This document shows, piece after piece, positions 55,328-64,000 of a stretch of 64,000 nt of DNA. Position 1 is the first letter of the stretch. Each line of letters begins with the position of its first letter. Under the pieces are notes generated by a model that saw only the letters and a list, made by a program, of their open reading frames with translations, had not been told where the DNA came from and did no database searches. A program made the translations under genes and the position numbers. This DNA is from Kwoniella bestiolae CBS 10118 (Eukaryota; Basidiomycota; Tremellomycetes; Tremellales; Cryptococcaceae), in contig NC_089246.1 of the NCBI RefSeq assembly GCF_000512585.2, positions 1,488,001-1,552,000 on the forward strand, written 5' to 3'.

Positions 55328-58300
55328 ATGTATCCTTATAACCACTCGATAGACCCCAATGCACCCCCCTTCAACCCTCATCCTCATCCACGGAATGTCC
55401 ATCCTCACCCGCTCAACCAGAACTTCCGATTCCCACCTCCCTTATCTGACATACCCCAACGATCAATCTCTCAGCCTCAGCCTCAGCCTCAATACCCCTT
55501 GGAACCATATGGTCACTCTCGCCGTCCCTCACAGCTGAATCCTACAGCTTCTTCGTTCTCATTCAGACCTCTGGAGGTATCTTCCCCTGTCGATAATGGT
55601 ATGGGCAGATTGAAAAGATATCATGATGATGCCTCAGCATTGGGTGTGGATTACGGTGAGAGTGGGGAAGAAACCTATGAGAGGAGGGTATCACCTAGGA
55701 AGAAGGCTTTGGCTAAAGCTATGGAATTCACATCTGCGAGTCAACCTACCATCCAGCCTATCAACTATAACCAGACATCCCTCACGAATGATGATCCCAA
55801 TCATGTGAATTACGATCTACCGCCTCATGTGATCAACCCACGACCACCTCACATTCCCCAGCCTATCATGTCGACCCCGACACTCCATATCCAGCGTGAT
55901 AGTCAGAGTCATCACTATGGATCTGATCGATCAATGTTAGGATTGGGTGTATCACGCTCAGCAATCTTTTCGTCCCAAGTCAACGTCCCCGCACAGACCT
56001 TTCACACACCTCCACCCCCATTGAACAGAGCCTGGACACTAGACTCGTCCTCACGTACATCGTTGTCTCCTCTCAACCATTCTCACGGAGGTCTACCTCT
56101 CACCCTATCACCCTTACATACGAGCCTTCAACCAGGGAGAGTGTCACCTTCCCATTCAGTCATTTCCGCTCCATACGACTCGAGGTCCGTTTCCTCACCT
56201 GTGGGAGACAGGAGAGTTATATCCCTCTCACCAAGTTTGGGCAGACCAGGCAGAAGACAGGAATCGATCTCGCTATCACCATCGGAAAGGAAGTACAGAG
56301 GGTACAGAGCGAAGGAAGGTGGACCGCCGAAAGCTGTATTAGGTGGGCCGGGGGGTAAAACGTTTGATGAAATGTTGGCTTTGAAGATCTCACCCAACCT
56401 TTCTCCACTGAAAGGGCCGTGTGCCATAGGGGAGCTGTCCGGTCCATCGAGGAAGACGAGCGGTGCAAGTACAGGCTCCGAATTTAGGTATAAAGGCAAT
56501 CCCATTACGTTCAAATTACCTCCGACGAGTTACTCTCCACCTGACTCCCCGCCCAAGCCACTTTGTGTTCCCACTTCACCCCTTTCTTCTATGGACGATC
56601 CACAAGGAGATAAGGTGGAGGAGGAGGAAGAGAGAAGACCAAGGAAAGAGGCTTTTCCTTGGCCGCACACAAGGATCAGATTGTCTCCTACTGGTATACC
56701 TTTACCTCTTTCACCTGATTATCCGTCAGAAGATACACTTCGAAGACCAAGTATCGATTCTGCTTCTGAAGAGGAGAAAGAAGCGAGAGAAGGGATGTGG
56801 AACGGTAAACAAGTATTGGTGTGTTTTCCTGACGAGGTGAGTCAGCTGGAAAAACCTGATCGAGACAAGACAGCTGACACGCCAACCTCAAAGGATTGCT
56901 GGGAGAGATTGCGGCCTCCCACTCCATCTGAACCTCAAGTCGAAAAACACGAAGAGACCGAAGCGGAAGTATCGGCTGTCCTGGATGATAACATGCCTGT
57001 TTCACCAGGCCAAGAGAAAGATGGGGACGATGCGAGATCGGCCAATATGGTTGAGGATACCATCCCTGTTGAGGAAACTGAGAAAGCCGAAGAGCATCTA
57101 CCATGGGATGAATATCCCATATCACCTACTCAGCCATCGGAACTTATTAGCAAAGACAATCCCGAGTCTCATGCTCGAGCTAAGAAAGAGAACGACCAAA
57201 ATCCTACGAAGCACGACCCACCTCAACCGTTTACTCTGACGCCTCATCCCAGTCTTCCACCTCGTCCAATCACCCGGGATGATCCACCTCCAACATACAC
57301 TTCACCCAGCTCCGATCTGTCAAGTCCAAGTAAACGATCTTTCTCCGGCGCAGCTTTGGGAAACGCGGATTTCTTGAGAAAGCATTTAGGTGGGGTGTTG
57401 AAGGATCCAGAGGAGATCAAGGAGAGAAGAGATTCTACCTCGAGTCATGCACGAGGTCGGTCCAAGGGATCTGTCGGTTCTGGGTCATGGAAGCAATATG
57501 ATCACCCCGAAGATCAAGCTCTGTCACCGAATGTGGGTCCCTCACCGAAAGGAAAGTCAAAGATGAGAGCTTGGAGCGATAATGAGGCTCAAGAAGATGA
57601 GATGGTCTGGGAGGAGGAGAACAAAGAATCTGTCTCTGGTCCTGCTAGGCTTGAGAATACTGAGAATGTCACTCATCAAATCTACGAACCACATGAAGAA
57701 GAGCAGGATGAGAGGTCCCTCGGTTCTAAAAATGTCGATGGACAAGGCAGTCCAGCAACTGTCATGCATGACCTCGGGTCCAGTTCCGGCTCGAAGATGA
57801 GAGCTTGGAGTGACGATGATGTAGATATGGGATGGGAGGAAGAGGATGCAGCACAGGGATTCGTGTTTAGTCCGGCGAGGTTGGAACGGCCATCCGTGGA
57901 AACTCGTCAGTTCAACATGCCTACGAGGAAGGAAACGCCCGATCACGGGTTCAGCGAGACTGACGAACAAGCCATACCTGAAGACGTGCATCCAATCCCA
58001 CCACTCAACTCAGGTACAAAGATGCGAGCATGGAGTGATGATAGGGATAAATCGATATACGAATCGGTATCCAGCCCTGCAAGGATAGAAGGTAATTCAG
58101 ATGGTACCGTCGAACAACCTGGAAAAGATCTCGAGCCACAACAAGTGTACGCTGTCGACTCGATCTATCCCGGATCGAACTCCCGCCTTCACGCATGGAC
58201 ACCTTCTCCCGAACCTTCCAAAATGCGAGCATGGGGATTAGAGGAAGACATCAATCCACCTCATGAAGAAGCCGTCACCGAACCCGACAATTTGCATAGG

Positions 58301-61300
58301 AAGAATCTGTCTGAGGAAGTAGATAGATGGCAGAATGACAGGTTCGATAGGAATGAGGAATTCGAGGATGTCCCGTTGACTGCTACTGAGGCTTCGAAGA
58401 TGCGTCCGTGGGAGCAGAGTGGATTGGGAATTGTGGAGGAGGTACACGAAGGAAGGACGAATAGATTGGAGAAGAGGGCCAGAGACGAAGATCTTGAAGA
58501 GGACTCGTCTAAGGGCGGGTCGAAGATGCGTGCTTGGTCGGAAGATCTGCCTACTTCGACTATACAGGAACATAACCCTGTAAGATGGGCTAAGAACGGT
58601 GAAGAAACGAAAGAACTTCCTGTAGACTATGTGAAGATGACGGAAGGGGTGAGCTACGTTTGTCTGATTCTCTACTGCAACCGAGCTGATACTGTTATTA
58701 GCGCCCAGCTGCGTTGGAAGAGTTCAGACGCGCAGCTATAAAATCGAAAGAAATCGCAGATCCTGAGGTCACGAGCTTGATTAAGTTGAAGGCATTGGTG
58801 AGCTCCTACGTATCGCTCTGATTTCATAAGATGATATCGCTGATTGATCCCCTCGCAGCGCGAACAAGTGAAGAAGACCAAAGGCTCAAAGAAGAAAGGG
58901 AAGAAGAATGGCTCGGCGGAACTCACATCCATGGATATTGCTGAGGCTATCAATGCTATACAAGAGGAATCGCACCCGCAGACTCAACATAAACGATCGG
59001 TATCAGCCAAAGAAGGGAATGACTTGGGCATGGACAATAGTCCTGGAGATGATCATGTGGTACCTTCCTCACCTCATGCCAAACGGTTACGACCAACCGC
59101 CGAGTCGTGGAGACCACCTCAACCTACCCCCGCATACGGTGCTTTGGGTATATCCTCCATACCTCCCAAATCATCAAGTATTGTACCGAGCTTGCCACCG
59201 AATGCGAAGCCTTTCGTTCCTCGATCGACCTCGTTCAACTTCACCGTCCCTGTGGTTAATCCTAATGCGCCATCCTTCGTGCCAAGGGCGTCGTCATTCA
59301 CGTTCGTTCCTCCTCATTCTCAACCAATGATTCCGAGCGCCCCTCCATTCGTGCCCGCCACCACCCCATTCAACTTTGTCCCACCAGCTATACGACCACC
59401 GTTCACACCCTCTACAGCACCCTTCGTACCTTCTTCAGCTCATAAGCGACCGAGTTCGGCCGCTTCGTCTTCTTCCACTCAGGAGAAGAAACTTCGACCA
59501 ACCGCCTCTGCCTTCATCCCTCCTCAACCCTCACCAACGAAAGGAGGTGGATTCACGTTCACTTTCCCCTCCACCACTAGGGACAGAGCAGCATCGATCG
59601 CCTCGAGTAACGGCGAGAACCGACTCCGTCCTACAGCCAGCACTTTCATACCTTCTCGAGCTCTCGCTAAAGCAGCGACAAAACCTAGACTTCAGCCCTC
59701 GGCGATACCTTTCGTTCCTCCCGCAAGTGTCGCGTCGCGCGATACCGCCACTTCACCTGTCAAGTCACTAAGTACCTCCCAGACTCGCTCAGATGACGTG
59801 GGAGATAGTACCGCGTCTACCATTCTGGTAACTTCACCTCACAAGGCCGATACTAGCGTCTCATCCGATCAACCCACTCAAGATAGATCTGAGGAAGATA
59901 TCGTTGGAACAGAGGATCTGGCTAGAGTTTCCAGCTCGGACGAACCTATACTCACACTCGCTGAGATTGAATTTGAGCAACATCGACCGGCCTCGGTGGA
60001 CAGTGGATTACAAGTGGTTCTACCGGGTAGAGGAAGAGCAGATACTGTCGCCTTTGGACCGTCCAGTCCTATCGGTGATGCAAATGCTGAAGTAGAAGAG
60101 CTGCAGTCCCAATCGGAACAAGAGGACGAAGAGCGGATTGAAGATAGTGTGGTGGATCTGGAGGGGTTGTTCTTCGATACGCCCATTCTGACCACTTCTA
60201 GTGTGATTGAGCAGGATGTTTTAGGGGTGAGAGAGGCCTCACCAAGGTTGAGTGTGGGCGAAAGGGAGTCTAGAACTTCGGAGAATGGTCGGATGGTAAG
60301 TACAACTTCAGCTGCCTAAGGCACCAGAGATAGTCGTAAGCTGACTTTCAATGATCAGAGCGAGAGAAGCAGGTCAACATCTACGTCTTCAGAAAGACCT
60401 CCAAGGGATGATCGACCATCAGCCAAACGAGAGCAAGAAAACTCGTACCACCCCCTTGATACACCGACATTACCATTGACAGAACCCGTCATCCCTTTAA
60501 AGCAAATCACCATCCACCCGTCTCATCCGGTCCAGCTCCCACTTACCCCTCGACCCAACGTCGAGGAAGTACCCGATGCACCGGTATCAGCGCATACTAC
60601 CGCATTATCCAACGCAGGAAGTGTTGGTTCTGACATCCTCTCGCATACCGCTCGACCATCCCTTTCAAGACCTCTACCTCCTATTCCCTCTACCAAGGAG
60701 ATCACCCCTTCTACCGGACCATTTACGTTCTCCTCGCCAGCCAGAGCGGACGTATTCACGACCCCACCTCAATCTACCGGAGATACCTTCGCGTCTGCTG
60801 CGTATATGACGGCGGACGGATCACCTTTGATACCTACTAGGATATTCGTAGAGGCCGAGAGTACACCGCCAAAGAGGGTTAGGAGACCTCTGCCTGATAT
60901 ACCTACTTGGAGGGAACCCATACCTGTCACTGCGTCTGTACCATCTACCAGCAATGGAGAGGGAATTGATCCTGTAGAAGTGCTAGAGGATTATCAAGGA
61001 GGCCATAAACACGAGGAAGATAATTTGGTATACCCCAAGGTGGATGTGGATTCCACTCACGAGGGAAGGGAAAGGGAAAGGGGCTTCGATAGATCAGCGG
61101 CACCTAGCCCAGAATTACCTGTACCATCCGAAGTAGACGAGATCGAACCCAGTCCCGATCCCTTGATGGTCAATACCAAATTCAGAGAATGGACTTTCCC
61201 CTTATCTTCACCTGATAAATACGAAGACGGTCATCATCCCAAACCCTCAATTATCAGACGACACACCATGCCTGCTGAGGATCATTTGGACGAACTTGAT

Positions 61301-63484
61301 TCGCCGCCTGTCACTACCCAAGGCACTTTTGGAATTGCATCGACGTTTGCCTCCAGGGTTGGGGAGTTGAGGGCGTTCTTACGAGCTGATGAAGAGGGGA
61401 TCTCTAGGAGGACGTCGGTTGAGTTTCCTATGAGGGAGAATACTAGGAAATTGGGGGTTGTTAATGTTGATCGAGCGGAGGTTGAGACGCCCTTGAATCC
61501 TGCGAAGGAGGGACAACCCATCTCCGATAGGTTGTTACGTGATGAGAGGTTAGATGAGGTGCTGGGTTTACTGAAGAAGTGGGATGACGGGGGAAGGGTG
61601 CAGGAGGATATGAAGGGGTTGAAAGACGGTATTGTCGATGCTGTACAAGGTGAGCTAGCGGCTTCTCATAGACCGTCAGTCATGTGGCATAGCTGATCGG
61701 TCGTTTTCAGGTGTCATCTCTCGATTGCAGACCAACTCGTCTAAAGCTGATGTACTCGAACGAGTCACCTCGATACTGGAAGAACATTCCCGTCTACTCT
61801 CCTCACTGAACGATACTGTGAACGTACCTGCTACTCCCCAACGGGTCACAGAAGACCAATCCCAATCTCAGTCGAAAGACCTATTCGCAGCTATATTAAC
61901 AGGCCAACATGCGATCCTGGATAAGTTCGACGAAGTAGCTTCATCGCAATTATCCGGTTCCTCGACTATCACCCAGGCTATCGAAGCATTGCAGTACGCT
62001 CAGAATGCTGCTGAGCAACGAGCCCAGGAGATCGATCAACAGCGGAGTCTGATCAGTGCATTACGGGAGGAGATAGAGGATAACCGAGTGACCATCTCTG
62101 AATCGAGGGCTCAAGCTGATGTATTGAATCAGCGATTGAAGGATACTCGACAAGATAGAGATGAGCTCAGATTCCAGATCGAGGGGATGCAAGTTCGCGT
62201 GGAGGGGATGAGTATCAAGCACAATAGGTTGGAAGGTGAATTGGATGGGGTGGTGGCTAGGGCCTTGGCTGCGGAGTTGGAACGGGATGCTCTGGCGAGA
62301 GTGATCAACGAGAGGAGAGATGAGGAAGATGGACTGAGGAGTCAGTTGAGGGAATATCAAGAGCAGGTGAGTGGGAGATACCTCATTTTCCAGGTGAGGT
62401 AGTAGTCTGAAGAGTATGACGGTGCGAGATAGCTGGGGAAAGAACGTAGTTCCTCGACACTCGCACTGAATGCGAAAGAGTCGGAAATTGTCGCTATGCA
62501 ATCTCAAATTCATACTCAGATCTCCCAATTATCTGAAGAAAAAGAGAAGATCCAATCCCTCGAACAGACTTTACTCCGCAAGGAAGCTGAAGCTCAAGAA
62601 GAAGAGGATAAACCGAAACCCGCCACTGAGGGTTCTATCATAGAGATGGCCCAGAATGCCCTGACGTTCCAGGAGGAATTGATGGGTAGACTGAGCAAGT
62701 TGGATGAGAATATGTATGAGAGTATGGGGAGTCGTGTGAAGGAGTATGAAGGAGTGTTGGATCGGAATAGGATCTTACAAGGGGAGGTGGATTCGCTGAG
62801 GGAAAGGGTGAGTGACTTCAACAGACTATAAGCACTCCTCCATGTTCTCTTGATCCTCGGTACTGGTGGAGTTGTCTTTGAGGCTTTTCGTCTTCAGCTT
62901 ACACTCTATAGCCTTGATCATGACTCTATCACGATGGTTGCACACAGCTGATGATGATCTTCTTCCGAACCCAGCTCGAAGCCTCTGCAGATCGATTCGC
63001 CAAACTCCAACTATCCACGTCCAACGCCCTCTCGGCCAATGCAGTAGCTCAGCAATCTCTATCCGACAAGCTCTCAGAGGAAAGCAAGAGACGTGAAGAC
63101 GCAGATTCCAAGATGGAAGAGATGAAGAGGGAATTGGACAAGGTGAAAGAGGAAAAGATGAATTGGAATGTCATTGCGGCTGAGAGACAAGCCATGGCGA
63201 GAATGCAGGAGGTGAGTGGTACTTCTCACGAGGTACTCAGCTGTCATAAAATAGTAGAGTAAGCATGAGCTGATATGATATGGTTGGTGATTTAGGTCCG
63301 ATTACAAGCCTTAACTCAGGAGAATGTCTATTGGCGTCAGTTTGCGTTGGAACATGATCGGAGGCGGTTCAAGGGGTATATGAGTACGAAACCGTTTAGG
63401 AACGGTGATGGGTCGGAGATGATGATTAATGGAACTAGTCAGGGTGGAGGGAATGAGGGGACATGGTATGTTGAGAAGAAATGA
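55328..63484 (+). CDS. Giant multi-PAM2 coiled-coil protein, Upa2-like candidate
   Basis: Eight exons (55328-58648, 58702-58797, 58859-60295, 60359-61649, 61711-62366, 62433-62807, 62975-63211, 63296-63484) join in phase to 2533 residues. No enzyme domain is present. PAM2-like motifs, which bind the MLLE domain of poly(A)-binding protein, occur at the N-terminus (I-D-P-N-A-P-P-F-N-P, residues 8-17; L-N-P-T-A-S-S-F, 70-77). Eight more lie in one block (59084-59723). Six [ST]KMR[AP]W motifs lie between (57552-58545). The C-terminal ~600 residues (exons 5-8) are coiled coil. The last residues are G-T-W-Y-V-E-K-K. A disordered N-half with several PAM2 motifs, a C-terminal coiled coil and a Trp-containing end match my recollection of Upa2 of Ustilago maydis (about 2100 residues, four PAM2 motifs, C-terminal GWW), a scaffold of mRNA transport on endosomes. 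Orthology is inference. The gene model is strong because all seven introns are needed to keep phase. Confidence 0.8.
57552..58545 (+). repeat. Six-copy [ST]KMR[AP]W protein motif array
   Basis: Copies start near 57555 (S-K-M-R-A-W-S-D), 57790 (S-K-M-R-A-W-S-D), 58017 (T-K-M-R-A-W-S-D), 58218 (S-K-M-R-A-W-G), 58393 (S-K-M-R-P-W-E) and 58530 (S-K-M-R-A-W-S-E). Spacing shrinks from about 235 to 130 nt. The first three copies are each followed by an acidic stretch and then (G/S)-P-A-R-(L/I)-E. Confidence 0.9.
59084..59723 (+). repeat. Eight-copy PAM2-like motif array
   Basis: In order: L-R-P-T-A-E-S-W-R-P (59087), L-P-P-N-A-K-P-F-V-P (59192), V-N-P-N-A-P-S-F-V-P (59255), M-I-P-S-A-P-P-F-V-P (59327), T-P-S-T-A-P-F-V-P (59405), L-R-P-T-A-S-A-F-I-P (59491), L-R-P-T-A-S-T-F-I-P (59624) and L-Q-P-S-A-I-P-F-V-P (59690). 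Seven follow the PAM2 pattern L/x-x-P-x-A-x-x-F-x-P; the first has Trp for Phe, and the fifth is shifted by one residue. Confidence 0.85.
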
Positions 63485-64000
63485 GTTGAGTGGTGTCTAA
63501 ACGGTTTTCTTGGGATCGTCGTGGGATTGTCGGATCGTAGTGACTTCTTCCTGTCTTTCATGCGTCGTACTGTCCTTACTTGACTAAAGTGCTGTCTCAA
63601 GCGTGCACCTATCATAGCTATCATCTCGTAACGTATCATATGGAGTGAATGCATGTCTTGGAAGGGAAATGCGAGTGGACACGATGAATGAACCACGCTC
63701 GCGGTCTACGAATAGTTTTACAGCATATATACTTGAACAGGCAAGAAGTTATGAAATACTCAGTCATCCCACAGTTCAAATCGGGTAATTCACCTTTCAA
63801 GTCATCGTCCAGGTCGATCGTTATGTTATCTGATGTCATCGATGAACCAAACAGATTTGTTTGCTTGGGATGCTCCTGCATTCATATATAAACTTGATAG
63901 ATGCAATTGACTTACTCGTAATGTTCTCGATATCACCATTGTATAAGATTAATCGTTCGACCAACTCTCAAACTCAAACAATTCGTCAAATCCATATACA
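63485..64000. other. Right-edge region downstream of the PAM2-array gene
   Basis: No firm gene. A minus-strand frame at 63636-63881 can be extended by a 40-50 nt intron (gtaagt...tgcag) to an ATG at 63939, giving M-V-I-S-R-T-L-R joined to E-H-P-K-Q-T-N-L. Composition is odd and no family is recognised. It may be a small gene or chance. Confidence 0.3.

Noticed and set aside
1..64000. tRNA, rRNA or CRISPR features
   Set aside because: No cloverleaf with A/B boxes, no rRNA-like segment and no spaced direct repeats were recognised by eye; CRISPR is not expected in a eukaryote.

Overview
The window reads as a nuclear contig from a basidiomycete yeast, most likely a tremellomycete (Cryptococcus/Kwoniella type). 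Genes are dense and cut by many short introns (about 40-110 nt) with gt(a/g)(a/t)g donors, a CTGAC/CTGAT-like branch motif and yag acceptors. Untranslated regions are short, and the conserved proteins (Rim9/PalI, Pex16, Ime4, a type I fungal fatty acid synthase with an unusual subunit border) fit that group. The species assignment is inference; no rRNA, tRNA or mobile element was recognised.

Layout. 1-9.5 kb: start of a gene leaving the left edge, an IME4/METTL3 RNA m6A methyltransferase, a small conserved-looking two-exon gene, a RIM9/PalI pH-signalling membrane protein, the AP-1 sigma adaptin and a UBE2W-type ubiquitin-conjugating enzyme. 10-20 kb: CLP1 (mRNA 3'-end formation), a small orphan gene, then four coiled-coil genes in a row, two of which are tandem paralogues with a FAR1/WRKY-GCM1-like C..C..HNH module. 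20.7-32 kb: NAA15 (NatA auxiliary subunit), a WD40 plus inositol-polyphosphate 5-phosphatase and a TBC Rab-GAP.

32.5-46.4 kb holds the fatty acid synthase pair, divergently transcribed from one 896-bp promoter. The subunit border is displaced relative to baker's yeast. The plus-strand gene carries AT-ER-DH-MPT and also the start of the yeast alpha chain with the acyl-carrier-protein domain. The minus-strand gene starts after the ACP and carries KR-KS-PPT. The promoter contains two copies of a composite module (GCCACGTGGC palindrome, ATTAGACCCT, and a GGGGAAT..GGGGAT element), one near each gene.

47-64 kb: a UBX4/ASPL-like p97 cofactor, PEX16, a DUF1764 protein, a Pro/Ser-rich hypothetical, and a single 2533-residue gene filling 55.3-63.5 kb. 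That last protein is the main find. It is disordered, has a coiled-coil C-terminal third, carries two PAM2-like motifs near its N-terminus and eight more in a 213-residue block, and has six copies of a [ST]KMR[AP]W motif just upstream of that block. The layout recalls Upa2, the multi-PAM2 scaffold of endosomal mRNA transport in Ustilago maydis. Together with IME4 and CLP1 it gives the window several unlinked RNA-biology genes; nothing suggests they form a cluster.
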